Of a stretch of 64,000 nt of DNA, positions 26,040 through 35,690 are shown in pieces. The translations under genes were made by a program, and so were the position numbers. Source of the DNA: Butyrivibrio sp. INlla14 (GTDB taxonomy: Bacteria; Bacillota; Clostridia; Lachnospirales; Lachnospiraceae); the NCBI RefSeq assembly GCF_900102515.1, contig NZ_FMVS01000013.1:1-64000 (forward strand), written 5' to 3'. How positions within the stretch are numbered: the stretch's first letter is position 1; each line of letters begins with the position of its first letter. The notes beneath the pieces were generated by a model. That model searched no databases and was not told the origin of the DNA. It saw only the letters and a list, made by a program, of their open reading frames with translations.

Positions 26040-28493
26040 AAGGCGTTTTCTCTTGGTCCTGGTATCGCCCTCTATGTGGAGCTTGTAGTAGATCTGATTA
26101 CTGTACTGCTTGACACTTCCTTCTGACAAGAAGAGCCTTTCTGCAATTTCGCAATTTGTCAGACGCTTTGCCATAAGAGATGCAATCTCATTTTCTCTGG
26201 AAGTCAGTTCATGAAGGCTCATTACAGTAGTAGAAGAATCGCGATTCTTTCCTAGCTTATTTATCTTTGCAACAAGCGATCCATATTCTTGAGAAAAAGT
26301 ATCATCTGACAGAATATCTTTTATGTATGAGTAGCATTCTACAAAAGGAATAATAAGGCTATCAGGAGCTGCTATCTCAAAAGCCTCCTTAAGAAGCTGT
26401 ATGCTCTGGTCGTGCTTATCAAGCATGTGATAGGCAGCAGCCGACTGAATTATTACATGCAGCTTTACTAGCTGGTAATGAAGCGCATCACACATTCCAA
26501 GGATTATCGGACTCTTGCCAAGTACCTTGGCGTAATCCTTCTGAGCCAGGTAAACCTGATTCTCAATCATATCTACCATAGGCTTACCAGGAGCTAAAAC
26601 ATTCATAGTTTCTGTTTTATGTGCTGCGAAAATAGCGGGAATTTTTTCTACTTCCCCTGAAAGCGCGTAGAAGTATGCACTAATGGAACTCCAGATATTT
26701 ATAAAACCACTGTTGTGGTTGTCCACAAGCTCTTTATACCTCTCTTCCAGAGAAACCTTTATCACTGTATCCGCGATTAGTGACAGCCTCTGGCATAGGA
26801 AGTCACAGCAGAGCAGGATATTTTCCTGCGGAAATACTTTAAGCTGTGCGTAGGCCTGCTCGAGTTCTATTCTGGTGTCAGAGAGCTTTCCCTGGGCAAA
26901 AGAAGCCTCTGCCCGCATTACTGCCTCGGCACCCCAGCCATGGTTGTCTGTGACCTTGTAATAATGAGGCATGCACTCATCCATTTCCTTAAGCTCTTTT
27001 TCCAGATCACCTGACTGTCTGTAGAACATCATAAGGACAGATGGCGAGCCAAAGGTCCAGCCCGCGGTATTGCTGATACTTATTGCCGGCCTTGTCATCT
27101 GATGACTTGCGCTTTGATGGAGCCTACTCATGGCAGAAATGTCATTATACATGAGAAAACTTGTGACAAGATCGCTTTCTCCCAGAAGATTTCCTTTCTC
27201 CTCTTCACTTATTTCAATATGCTCTTTTATAGATTCATGAAGGAGCTCTTTTAACTCCAGCATTTTAGGTATATTGTGCCAGTTGAACATGCACCTCATA
27301 AGCACCAAAAGAGCTGCAGGGTGCGCCTTTAATACTTTTTCAGGACAATTCTCAAGGGAATCAAGGAAATTTTTGGGCTTTATGTAGGACAACAGTACTC
27401 CGGCGTCTTTTTCTATGACCTGTAAAATCTTGGAATAGTTATCGTCGTATCTGTAGGCTATCATGGCATGGATATACTGATTGTGTGCTTCGTACCAGGC
27501 CCCATAGCGATTTATATATTTAGCTCTTTTTTCTCTGTCTAATGTAGAGAAGGTCTTTTCGGCACATTCTTTCATCATATGGTGGAAACGGTAGGTGTGA
27601 CCGTCAGCCAGCTTTTTTACAAAGGCATTGTGTTTGGTGAAAAGGTTCAGGATATTCCTGACATCGGAAATTTCTGTGATAAATGAAGCCATAGGGAGGT
27701 TGAATTCATCAGCAAGTCCCATAACTGCAAGGAATTCCCTCTGATCATCAGGAAGAGAATCAATCATGGCTTCTGTAAACATGGTATAGATATCTGAATC
27801 TGAGCTGGGGAGATGCCCCTGTCTTGAAAAGGTATTAAGATTCAGATAAACAGCGGAATACCATCCTTCACTTACGTAAAAGAGCTGCTGCAACTCTTCA
27901 GGAGTCATTTCTATACCACATTTGTGCGTGTATTGAACAATCTCATCAAAAGTTAATCTGAGCTGTTCAGTATCAATCTGATACAGCTTATTGCCTAGAC
28001 TTATAACATCAGATGAATGCATGAAACTATCACGTCCGGCAATGACCAGATGCATATTGTCAGGAATTCTTCTTGCGAATGCGCACAGGAATGTAGATGC
28101 AGTCTCATCTGTAAGAAGATGGAAATCATCAATGAAAACATAGACAGGTCTTTTGCCTGATAGTGTGTTGCAAATGGCGTCAGTTACAAGCCCTCCGCTT
28201 ATAGCATCAGTGGGGCAGGCATATTCTGATAAAAATGTAAGCCCGGCAAAAGAAAAAGCATCCTGAGCGCTTTTCCAGAAAATAGCCAGGTTTTCTGAAT
28301 AAATATTTATTCTTATAACAAGAGAATTATCTTTTTTAGAACATTCCCCAAGATACCAGTTTACAAGCGTTGTCTTGCCATACCCCATGGGTGCTACAAC
28401 GGTGGTTAGGGAACAGTTTGATATATTGCAGATTTCTTCTTTTAGCCTTTCTGGAACATAGACGGTATTTAGATTTGGCTTATTTTTAGACAT
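26016..28493 (-). CDS. MalT-like LuxR-family ATP-dependent regulator
   Basis: An 825-residue STAND-class activator. The N-terminal NTPase has Walker [11 protein letters not shown] (K40) and Walker [10 protein letters not shown] (D122/D123); a long helical TPR-like sensor region follows; and the last ~65 residues are a LuxR helix-turn-helix ([20 protein letters not shown], then [14 protein letters not shown]). Such proteins oligomerise with ATP and an inducer to activate catabolic operons. It is monocistronic and convergent with dapL, with no obvious target beside it; divergent nudC and the glycosyltransferase are the nearest candidates. Inducer unknown. Confidence 0.9.
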   Translation of the reverse strand: MSKNKPNLNTVYVPERLKEEICNISNCSLTTVVAPMGYGKTTLVNWYLGECSKKDNSLVIRINIYSENLAIFWKSAQDAFSFAGLTFLSEYACPTDAISGGLVTDAICNTLSGKRPVYVFIDDFHLLTDETASTFLCAFARRIPDNMHLVIAGRDSFMHSSDVISLGNKLYQIDTEQLRLTFDEIVQYTHKCGIEMTPEELQQLFYVSEGWYSAVYLNLNTFSRQGHLPSSDSDIYTMFTEAMIDSLPDDQREFLAVMGLADEFNLPMASFITEISDVRNILNLFTKHNAFVKKLADGHTYRFHHMMKECAEKTFSTLDREKRAKYINRYGAWYEAHNQYIHAMIAYRYDDNYSKILQVIEKDAGVLLSYIKPKNFLDSLENCPEKVLKAHPAALLVLMRCMFNWHNIPKMLELKELLHESIKEHIEISEEEKGNLLGESDLVTSFLMYNDISAMSRLHQSASHQMTRPAISISNTAGWTFGSPSVLMMFYRQSGDLEKELKEMDECMPHYYKVTDNHGWGAEAVMRAEASFAQGKLSDTRIELEQAYAQLKVFPQENILLCCDFLCQRLSLIADTVIKVSLEERYKELVDNHNSGFINIWSSISAYFYALSGEVEKIPAIFAAHKTETMNVLAPGKPMVDMIENQVYLAQKDYAKVLGKSPIILGMCDALHYQLVKLHVIIQSAAAYHMLDKHDQSIQLLKEAFEIAAPDSLIIPFVECYSYIKDILSDDTFSQEYGSLVAKINKLGKNRDSSTTVMSLHELTSRENEIASLMAKRLTNCEIAERLFLSEGSVKQYSNQIYYKLHIEGDTRTKRKRLLEMLAGK

Positions 28494-28725
28494 AGAGTTT
28501 TCTCCAAAAGTAGGACGAAATAAGTTGATGTCAAATTAGATTTTATCACATTTTCGTTTGCCGGTGGACAAGTATCTGAAAATTTATTTCAGATAGCAAA
28601 AAACTTATAGAAAGGGTATTATAAACTAAGTATCAGGGTTAATGGTATGAGAACTACAGACCTATGATGCAGGAACCATTGACATCATAATCAGTATTTT
28701 GCACTAGCGTGCATATGAGAGAAAA

Positions 28726-29619
28726 ATGATACAGGATATTTCACCATATAAAATTGATAATCATTATTATCCACAGGAAAGACCAGATGAAGGCAGCAGG
28801 TTCGTATGCTTTAGAGGCCCTTCTTCTGACAGGGAAATACTGGTAAAGGAGCTAGATAAGGCCGAGGAAATTCAGCTTCCAGGCTTTTTTGACATTTCCA
28901 AGAAGGAAAGAGAAAAGGCTATATATCTTTTTAAGATTGATAAGGAGAAGCTCTTTTTGCTTCCTGGAGATGTGGAAAACTGCGAAAGAGAATCTAATGA
29001 TCCAGGGCCTGAGACAGCTCTTACATACACTAAGCTGACAGCTCTTCGCAGAAGCGGAATGGGACCAAGGCATCTTATTTTTGCCCTGTACACAGCTTAC
29101 CATTTAAATGAATGGTATGAAGGAACAAGATTTTGCGGAAAATGCGGTCATAAAACGCAGCACGATACTCTTGAAAGGGCTATTATGTGTCCGGAGTGCG
29201 GTCACAAGGTTTATCCCAGAATAAACCCTGCTGTTATAATAGGCGTGATAGACAGGGAAGATAATAAGATACTCTTGACCAAGTACAGGACTGGATTTGC
29301 CCAGAATGCACTGGTTGCAGGATTTACAGAAATCGGAGAAACCCTGGAAGAGACAGTAAAAAGAGAAGTTCAGGAGGAAGTGGGGCTAAAAGTTAAAAAC
29401 ATCCGTTACTACAAGTCACAGCCCTGGGGCGTTGCCCTTGATATCCTGGCAGGCTTTTTCTGCGAGGTTGAGGGAGATAAAGAAATTAAGATGGATGAGT
29501 CTGAGCTGAAATACGCTGAGTGGGTCTCTCCGGAAGACGTCATTCTCCAGGTTCCGGACTATAGTCTTACTAACGAGATGATGAGATTATTTAAAGAAAA
29601 AGGAGCAAGCGGAGTATGA
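28726..29619 (+). CDS. nudC: NADH pyrophosphatase / mRNA NAD-decapping Nudix hydrolase
   Basis: A 297-residue NudC-type enzyme: an N-terminal domain, a four-cysteine zinc ribbon (C137, C140, C155, C158), then the Nudix box at residues ~199-221 (GFTEIGETLEETVKREVQEE then VGL) and the family-specific SQPW motif just after. NudC cleaves NAD(H) to NMN(H) and AMP and can remove NAD caps from RNA. The ATG at 28726 is preceded by GAGAG. Its stop overlaps the start of the glycosyltransferase gene (ATGA), so the two are co-translated although functionally unrelated. Confidence 0.94.
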   Translation: MIQDISPYKIDNHYYPQERPDEGSRFVCFRGPSSDREILVKELDKAEEIQLPGFFDISKKEREKAIYLFKIDKEKLFLLPGDVENCERESNDPGPETALTYTKLTALRRSGMGPRHLIFALYTAYHLNEWYEGTRFCGKCGHKTQHDTLERAIMCPECGHKVYPRINPAVIIGVIDREDNKILLTKYRTGFAQNALVAGFTEIGETLEETVKREVQEEVGLKVKNIRYYKSQPWGVALDILAGFFCEVEGDKEIKMDESELKYAEWVSPEDVILQVPDYSLTNEMMRLFKEKGASGV

Positions 29620-30665
29620 GCAAGGTCAGTGTAATACTCACAGTTTACAATACAGCTAAATACCTTGATCAGTGCATGGAGTCAGTCCTTGCACAGACTG
29701 AGAAGGACATAGAGATTATTCTTGTTGACGATGGATCAACAGATGGCATAAGCCCTCAGATGTGCGATGAATATGCTAAAAAGGATGACAGAGTCAGAAT
29801 TATCCACAAGGAAAACGGAGGCCTTACCTCCGCCTGGATAAGAGGTACAAAAGAGGCAACATCCCCCTACGTCTGCTACATCGACAGTGACGATTGGGTA
29901 GAAAAAGATATGGTCCAGTCCCTTTACCCGTATACCAGCCTTGGCAGAGACAAAGACAAGGCTGATGCCCCCTTTGTTCAGAGCGAGATAATCTCCAGTA
30001 ATTACATTGTGGAAAAGGCCGGCGAGCGCCGCAAGGAAACCCAGAGCCTTGCTCCTGGCGAATATACCGGAGATAAACTTGAGGAGGTTAGAACAAGACT
30101 CCTAGGCGAGGAAGTCCGCCCCGTCACCATGTCCAGATGCATGAAACTCATTTCCAAACAGCTCGTGCTTGATAATATCAAGTACTGTAAGGGCAATATA
30201 AAAATGGGAGAGGACGTTAATATGACTCTTCCCTGCCTGTGCGATTGCAAGAGACTCGTTGTAGTTAAAGAGGGATACTTCTATCACTACAGACTTGTTT
30301 TTGATTCCATGTCTCACGGTTATGATGCCAAACTCTTAAACAATCTTGACAACTATTATACTGTTTTCAGGGATATTTTAAGAGATAAGAAGATTGCAAA
30401 TGCAGATCAGCAGATAGACAGAGAGTACGTCATTTATCTTTTCTGGGTTCTAAAAAATGAACTTAGATGTCAGGACAAAAATACTGTAAAAAGAGTAAGA
30501 GATATCTTTTTACGAGAGGATATAAAAAGGCGTATCGACACAGCAGAAGTTCAGATATCCTCTAAGTCAAACAAACTCCTATACTACTGCATGAAACATC
30601 CAAACCCACTGATTATATTTGCCACCAAGGCCATTCTCATAGCTTACGATAGAAAGACTAACTGA
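29616..30665 (+). CDS. Family 2 glycosyltransferase
   Basis: A 349-residue GT-A fold enzyme: VSVILTVYNTAKYLDQC, ILVDDGSTDG, NGGLTSAWIRG and the metal-binding YIDSDDWVEKDM. It resembles EpsJ/WaaV-type transferases that add a single sugar to a surface polysaccharide. There is no signal peptide or membrane segment, so it acts on the cytoplasmic face of the membrane. It overlaps nudC by 4 bp. Donor and acceptor cannot be inferred, and no other glycan gene is adjacent, which makes its placement unusual. Confidence 0.9.
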   Translation: MSKVSVILTVYNTAKYLDQCMESVLAQTEKDIEIILVDDGSTDGISPQMCDEYAKKDDRVRIIHKENGGLTSAWIRGTKEATSPYVCYIDSDDWVEKDMVQSLYPYTSLGRDKDKADAPFVQSEIISSNYIVEKAGERRKETQSLAPGEYTGDKLEEVRTRLLGEEVRPVTMSRCMKLISKQLVLDNIKYCKGNIKMGEDVNMTLPCLCDCKRLVVVKEGYFYHYRLVFDSMSHGYDAKLLNNLDNYYTVFRDILRDKKIANADQQIDREYVIYLFWVLKNELRCQDKNTVKRVRDIFLREDIKRRIDTAEVQISSKSNKLLYYCMKHPNPLIIFATKAILIAYDRKTN

Positions 30666-30841
30666 GATTTAATGAAAGCGCACTGATTTATTCATAATTA
30701 TCAAAGATAGCATGTAGCTGAATTCATATACTGTGTCAAGTAATCTAGGCAATGCTAGTTGACAGGGTAGAGCAGTGGAGACACGAAGAAAACTGGCAAT
30801 TATAAAAGGGCCGTCTTAGAACAGAAACTTCCGGTATAAGA
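30666..30841. other. Intergenic spacer, nothing recognised
   Basis: AT-rich sequence after the glycosyltransferase stop. There is an isolated TTGACA-like hexamer near 30770 but no paired -10, no frame of interest and no terminator. Confidence 0.4.
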
Positions 30842-31024
30842 GGCTGGCTCAATCGTCAGAAAGGCGAAAGTGCGCAATATTTTGCGACTTTTTAAACCAC
30901 GGAGGAAAGACCAATCAGTCTCAAGTGCCCATGCACGCAGAGACTGATGCTATGGGCTTTACGAAGTGCTTGGTTTAACAGGAGCAAAAATTGCGCATTT
31001 TGCCGTCCTGGCGATGAGCCAGCC
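30842..31024. repeat. Long palindromic (REP/MITE-like) element with pseudoknot insert
   Basis: Terminal arms GGCTGGCTCA (30842-30851) and TGAGCCAGCC (31015-31024), continuing as imperfect pairs AGGCGAAA-type/TTTTGCC. The arms match those of the short element at 31880-31954. Between them lie ~105 extra bases: TTAAACCA (30892-30899) pairs with TGGTTTAA (30971-30978), and inside it CAGTCTC (30916-30922) pairs with GAGACTG (30940-30946) while GCCCAT (30927-30932) pairs with ATGGGC (30952-30957). These interleave as an H-type pseudoknot. No coding frame is present. Confidence 0.7.
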
Positions 31025-31176
31025 CCTTTCGGATAGCCAGTCACTTTCGGTTACCACCATAGCAAATTTTGCGCAGAATAAGTTGTAATGTGATAGGAAA
31101 ATTATTGTTGCAGGGAATATCATAGGGGATAGATGAAAAGATTTTAATTGGGCGCTTTAGCCCGAAAGGAGAAGGT

Positions 31177-31821
31177 ATGAAAATATATAATGTCACAGAT
31201 CCAGAGTTCACAAACTATGGAAGAATAATTGAAGGCTACGAAGAAGAGAAAAAGGCAATCGTCGACGCACTCAAGGCACACACTCCAGTTCCTGAGGGAA
31301 CAGACTACGTCGCAGAAGAGCCTGCACTTCAGAGCCTTGCAGCAGCTGATTCTATCACAAACAGCCTTTTTGGTGGATCACCAATGCAGTTTGGATGGTG
31401 CAACGGCCACAACACTAAGCTCAACTGCCTTGAGTATCACCGCTCATCAGAAATAAACCTTGGCTCAACAGACTTTATCCTCCTTCTTGCCAAGAGAGAA
31501 GAAATTGTAGATTACAAGCTTGATTCCAGCAAGGTTAAGGCTTTCTTCTGCCCAGCAGGCACAATGATCGAAGTTTATGCAACAGCACTTCACTATGCTC
31601 CTTGCCAGGCTCACAAGGACTCAGGATTCCAGGTACTTGTAGGACTTCCTAAGGGAACAAACGTAGGTAAGCCTGAGTTTGAAGCTAGAAACCAGGAAGA
31701 TAGAATGCTCACAGCAACTAACAAGTGGCTTCTTGCACACGCTGAGGCAAGTGAAGCAAAAGACGGCGCATGGGTAGGGATTACAGGCGAGAACATCGAT
31801 ATCGCAGCAGACATCGACTGA
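31177..31821 (+). CDS. DUF4867-like (cupin-type) protein
   Basis: A 214-residue cytoplasmic protein resembling DUF4867 proteins of Firmicutes, with a probable cupin-like beta fold: FGWCNGHNTKLNCLEYHRSSEINLG contains His and Glu residues that could bind a metal (given here only as landmarks), followed by FCPAGTMIEVYATALHYAPC. Homologues often sit among sugar-use genes, suggesting a sugar isomerase or lyase-related role; this is inference. GAAAGGAGAAGG precedes the ATG, and a small GGGC/GCCC hairpin lies just before that. The gene is bracketed by two related palindromic elements. Confidence 0.65.
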   Translation: MKIYNVTDPEFTNYGRIIEGYEEEKKAIVDALKAHTPVPEGTDYVAEEPALQSLAAADSITNSLFGGSPMQFGWCNGHNTKLNCLEYHRSSEINLGSTDFILLLAKREEIVDYKLDSSKVKAFFCPAGTMIEVYATALHYAPCQAHKDSGFQVLVGLPKGTNVGKPEFEARNQEDRMLTATNKWLLAHAEASEAKDGAWVGITGENIDIAADID

Positions 31822-31879
31822 TCAGCCACTCTGAAAAAATAAAGAAAACGCCTGGAATATAAATATCCGGCAAAAATTA

Positions 31880-31954
31880 GTCTGGCTCAGCAGTCAGCAA
31901 GGCGAAAACGTGCATTATCTTGCGCATTTTGCCGTAGCTGACGCTGAGCCAGAC
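31880..31954. repeat. Short palindromic (REP-like) element
   Basis: A 75-bp stem-loop: GTCTGGCTCAGC (31880-31891) pairs with GCTGAGCCAGAC (31943-31954), then after one bulged base GTCAGC (31893-31898) pairs with GCTGAC (31937-31942) and GGC with GCC. It lies between the convergent stops of the DUF4867-like and thioesterase genes and can serve as a bidirectional transcript end. It is the same family as the element at 30842. Confidence 0.75.
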
Positions 31955-31979
31955 CTTATTTATCATTTAAATTAATAAT

Positions 31980-32486
31980 TTAGAAACCTTCCATTCTGCG
32001 CTGCTTGCGAAGTTCCCTTCTCTTTATAGCGCCTTCCCACTCAGCTTTTTCACTCTCTGTCTTTACGTTGAGACCATAAGGAACTGTACAGGGAGTACCG
32101 TCATTGTCGATACAAACCTCTGTGAGATAGGCCCTGTTCAGAACGTGCCTCATACCAGTCTTAACATCTTCAACGTAAGTATCTACGCGGACTTCCATAG
32201 AAGTCTTTCCAACATATGTAATTTTTCCAATAATAACAAGGACATCGCCTAAAAGAGCCCCCTGCTTGAACTGCATGTTGTCAATTGCAGCAGTGGCAAT
32301 AGGATTTCCTGAATGCCTGATTGCAACAGTTCCTGCCACTTCGTCTATCCAGCTCATGAGTTTGCCACCAAAGAGCCTGTTCTCAGCATTGATATCGCCA
32401 TACTGAACAACCTTGGTCCATTCAGTTACAGAATCCTCAACGTTCTTGTTGGCAATCTGCTTGTCTACATGAAAAACCTTACCCAT
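31980..32486 (-). CDS. Hotdog-fold acyl-CoA thioesterase
   Basis: A 168-residue single hotdog-domain thioesterase of the YciA/BACH type: NAENRLFGGKLMSWIDEVAG contains the usual Asn/Gly...Asp-Glu active-site block, followed by MQFKQGALLGDVLVIIGKITYVGKTSMEVRV. It hydrolyses acyl-CoA to free acid and CoA in the cytoplasm. The C-terminal tail (EGAIKRRELRKQRR) is strongly basic. GGAGGTATTTTT precedes the start on the minus strand. Substrate chain length is not predictable. It is divergent from the EAL-domain gene. Confidence 0.9.
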   Translation of the reverse strand: MGKVFHVDKQIANKNVEDSVTEWTKVVQYGDINAENRLFGGKLMSWIDEVAGTVAIRHSGNPIATAAIDNMQFKQGALLGDVLVIIGKITYVGKTSMEVRVDTYVEDVKTGMRHVLNRAYLTEVCIDNDGTPCTVPYGLNVKTESEKAEWEGAIKRRELRKQRRMEGF

Positions 32487-32662
32487 AAAAATACCTCCAA
32501 AAGAGATTGTTATATAGGTATTTTATCATATTCTTTTAAGGTTTTTTTATGTCAGTTTAATAAATTTGATACACATAAAGTGTTATCATTTAAACGTAAT
32601 AATATATTCATGCTGATATATATTTTCTCACATCGTTAATTTTGTTTAATGTCGGAATAACA

Positions 32663-35599
32663 ATGGCGAAAGCACGTTTCAGATACAATTGCATGAGGAA
32701 AAATTTTAGGCAGGCTTCAAGGCTTATTGCATTAGTTGCTTGCCTTGCGTTTTTGTGCGCTCTTTTACCTGCGCTTGTATCTTATGCGGGAGTACCTGAA
32801 AAAAAGAAAGTAAGAGTTGGCTGGTATGAGTCGACATATTGCTACTACGATGCTAATGGCAAACGCAATGGCCTCGCCTATGAATATCAGCAGAGAATAG
32901 CAGCTTATTCCAATTGGGAATATGAGTATGTAGAGGGAAACTGGGATGAACTCTATCATATGCTTGAAAATGGTGAAATAGACCTTTTGAGCGATGTTTC
33001 ATATAAAAGAGAAAGGGCCGGCCAGGTGCTGTTTCCTTCTATGCCCATGGGATCTGAAACCTATTATATGTATATTGTGGCTGGGAATACAAAGCTTGAC
33101 CCAAGTGACATCAGTACATTTGAAAATGCAACAATCGGTGCTGTTCCTAATTCTGTGCCCAAGGAACTTCTCGAAAGATGGGCGCAAGACAATGGACTTA
33201 CTATAGAAATCCCTGATTTGTCGGGCTATTCCATTAAGGAAAGTTTCGACAAGCTTAAAAATGGGGAACTTGATGCATATATATATTATGATGCTATGGG
33301 TAATGATGAAGTCTGTCTGCCTGTATTTAATATAGGTGAATCAGACTACTATTTTGCTGTTAACAAAGAAAGACCAGATCTCTTAAATGACCTTAATCAG
33401 GCCATTCTCCGTATCAGAAATGAGGATCCTCATTATAATCAGAGACTATACGAAAGATATATATTTCCTGTAAGTACAAGCACATTTTTGACAGAATCTG
33501 AACTGAGGTGGCTACAGGATAATGGTCCTATAAGGATAGGCTACAGGGACGATTATCTGCCATTTTGCACTCAGAAGGATGGCGAATTATATGGAGCTTT
33601 TGCTGATTATATCAAGTATGCAGGCACTTGTATGAAAAATGGGCATATTGCTTTTGAGCCTGTAGCCTATGAGACGACAGAAGATGCTTTAAATGGGCTT
33701 AAAAACGGAGAGGTTGACGCTGTATTTCCGCTTTTTCTTTCTCCTTCAGATTGTGATGAAACGGATATTCTTTTGACTAATCCTATCATGAGGACAGAGG
33801 TATACGCCACTGTGGGTGATAGGGCCAAGGATATATTCAGTTCAGACGATACAAGAGTTGCTCTCTTAAAGGGAAATATAAATTTTGATAGTTTTGTAAA
33901 AGAAAAATTCCCTAAGTGGAAGATTACCTATTACGATACCTTAGAAGAATGCTATAAGAGTACAGTAGATGGAAATACAGATTGCGCCATGGTCGCAAGC
34001 TATAGGCTAAACAGAACGGAAACTTTGAGACGAAGATATAACTTATCTCTTAGAACTACGGCCCATGACGTCCTCTTTTCAATAGGAGTTAATAGAGATG
34101 ACATAGATCTTTTTTCAATATTGAATAAAACAGCAAACGTAGGCACAGAGGATAAGGTAGAGGGATATTTTTATAAGTATTATGCTGGGGAAGAAAAAAT
34201 CACTTTCCGGGATTTTCTAAAAGATAATTATAAAAGTGTTCTTTTGGTTCTTGCTGTAGTTCTTTTAGTAATCCTGATCTTGCTGCTTTTAGCGCTGCGT
34301 TCTGATAAGCGCGCCAATGAGCGACAGGAACTTATCTCTGAAACTGAGCATGATCCTGTTACTGGCCTTTATACCAGAAACTACTTCTTTGCTTATGCAG
34401 ATAGAATGTTTAAAGAGCATCCAGCTGAGAAACGCGATGCCATAGTTCTTAATGTTGAGCAGTTTCACATGATAAATGCCTTGTATGGCTGGGAATTTGG
34501 CGACAAGGTACTTAAAACAATTGGTGATGAGATCACAGCTTTTCTCAGAGAAAATGATGGAATAGCCTGTAGAGCCATGGCTGACAGATTCAATATTTAT
34601 TGCCGTCATTCAGATGATTACCAGGTTCTGTTTGATAGGACCCAGAAGAAGCTAGACAATATAGCTGAGAACGTAGTTATCCTGCTTAGAATGGGCGTAA
34701 TGCCCTGGCAAGAAGATATAGGCCCAGTACAGCTTCTAGACAGGGCAAGGACTGCCTGTGCTATGACTAAGGACGGACATCACTCAAGGCTTATGGTCTT
34801 TAGTGAAGAGATGAGGAAAAAAGAGCTCGAGGAGCAAAAGCTTCTAAACGATATCAGGAGAGGACTTGAAAACCACGAGTTTAAGGTATATTACCAGCCC
34901 AAGTACGACATTCAGGTGGATCCTCCGGTGTTAAAGAGCGCAGAGGCGCTTATCCGCTGGGAACATTCAGAGCTTGGAATGATATCTCCTGGTGTATTCA
35001 TAAATCTTTTTGAAAAGAATAATCTGATCGGCCTTTTGGATAAATATGTATGGAGCGAAGTAGCCAGGCAGATTGCAGCCTGGAAGGAAAAATATGGTGT
35101 GTCATATCCTATTTCTGTGAATCTTTCAAGGATTGATGTCTTTGATCCGGAGCTTGAAGTTGTTCTTGATAAGATTACTCAGGACAATGGCCTTTCCAGA
35201 GATTTACTTCATCTGGAACTTACAGAATCTGCCTACACAGGCAATAAAGACCAGATTATTAAGGTTATAGGCAGCCTTAGGGACAAGGGCTATATTATCG
35301 AGATGGACGACTTTGGAACTGGTTATTCGTCGCTTAATATGCTGACCTCAATGCCTATAGATATCTTAAAGCTTGATATGGGCTTTATTCGCAATATCGG
35401 AAAAGAGGAAAAGGATAGCCGTATGGTTGAGCTTATCCTTGATATTGCAAGGAATCTGAAACTTACAGTCGTGGCAGAAGGCGTTGAAACAAAGGTTCAG
35501 CTTGACTTCCTCAAGGAAAGAGGCTGCGATCTGGTTCAGGGTTATTATTTCTCCCAAGCACTTCCAGCAGATGAATTTGAAAAGAAAGCCTTTATTTAA
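32663..35599 (+). CDS. c-di-GMP phosphodiesterase: two PBPb sensors, degenerate GGDEF, EAL
   Basis: A 978-residue membrane protein. Signal/anchor at ~24-43; two tandem SBP_bac_3 (amino-acid-binding-like) domains, the first from KKVRVGWYES and the second from LRWLQDNGPIRIGYRD; a membrane helix at ~524-545; a degenerate GGDEF domain in which the signature reads RAMADRF (~636-642), so no cyclase activity is expected; then an intact EAL domain with E761-A-L, D882/D883 in DDFGTGYSS and QGYYFS. It should lower c-di-GMP when an external ligand binds. The ATG at 32663 has CGGA upstream; a later Met at 32693 is the alternative. Confidence 0.92.
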   Translation: MAKARFRYNCMRKNFRQASRLIALVACLAFLCALLPALVSYAGVPEKKKVRVGWYESTYCYYDANGKRNGLAYEYQQRIAAYSNWEYEYVEGNWDELYHMLENGEIDLLSDVSYKRERAGQVLFPSMPMGSETYYMYIVAGNTKLDPSDISTFENATIGAVPNSVPKELLERWAQDNGLTIEIPDLSGYSIKESFDKLKNGELDAYIYYDAMGNDEVCLPVFNIGESDYYFAVNKERPDLLNDLNQAILRIRNEDPHYNQRLYERYIFPVSTSTFLTESELRWLQDNGPIRIGYRDDYLPFCTQKDGELYGAFADYIKYAGTCMKNGHIAFEPVAYETTEDALNGLKNGEVDAVFPLFLSPSDCDETDILLTNPIMRTEVYATVGDRAKDIFSSDDTRVALLKGNINFDSFVKEKFPKWKITYYDTLEECYKSTVDGNTDCAMVASYRLNRTETLRRRYNLSLRTTAHDVLFSIGVNRDDIDLFSILNKTANVGTEDKVEGYFYKYYAGEEKITFRDFLKDNYKSVLLVLAVVLLVILILLLLALRSDKRANERQELISETEHDPVTGLYTRNYFFAYADRMFKEHPAEKRDAIVLNVEQFHMINALYGWEFGDKVLKTIGDEITAFLRENDGIACRAMADRFNIYCRHSDDYQVLFDRTQKKLDNIAENVVILLRMGVMPWQEDIGPVQLLDRARTACAMTKDGHHSRLMVFSEEMRKKELEEQKLLNDIRRGLENHEFKVYYQPKYDIQVDPPVLKSAEALIRWEHSELGMISPGVFINLFEKNNLIGLLDKYVWSEVARQIAAWKEKYGVSYPISVNLSRIDVFDPELEVVLDKITQDNGLSRDLLHLELTESAYTGNKDQIIKVIGSLRDKGYIIEMDDFGTGYSSLNMLTSMPIDILKLDMGFIRNIGKEEKDSRMVELILDIARNLKLTVVAEGVETKVQLDFLKERGCDLVQGYYFSQALPADEFEKKAFI

Positions 35600-35606
35600 T
35601 AGTGTC

Positions 35607-35635
35607 TTGAAAAATATATAGTGGAGTGTTAAAAT
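35607..35635 (+). promoter_or_regulatory. ptb-buk promoter
   Basis: TTGAAA (35607-35612), 17-bp spacer, TAAAAT (35630-35635), sited between the EAL gene stop and the ptb ribosome site TATGGAGG. Confidence 0.7.
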
Positions 35636-35690
35636 TTTGTCATATGGCGATTGATATTGAATAACCAATAATATATGGAGGTTTTGTAAG

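Noticed and set aside
30933..30975. Resemblance of the pseudoknot insert to a hammerhead core (CTGATG...GAA) or to GEMM c-di-GMP riboswitch pieces (GCACGCA)
   Set aside because: The hammerhead CUGANGA is broken, there is no GAAA, and the GEMM second conserved block is absent.
32566..32590. Dyad TGATACAC...GTGTTATCA before the EAL gene
   Set aside because: The match needs a one-base offset and overlaps a poor -35; not strong enough to list as an operator.
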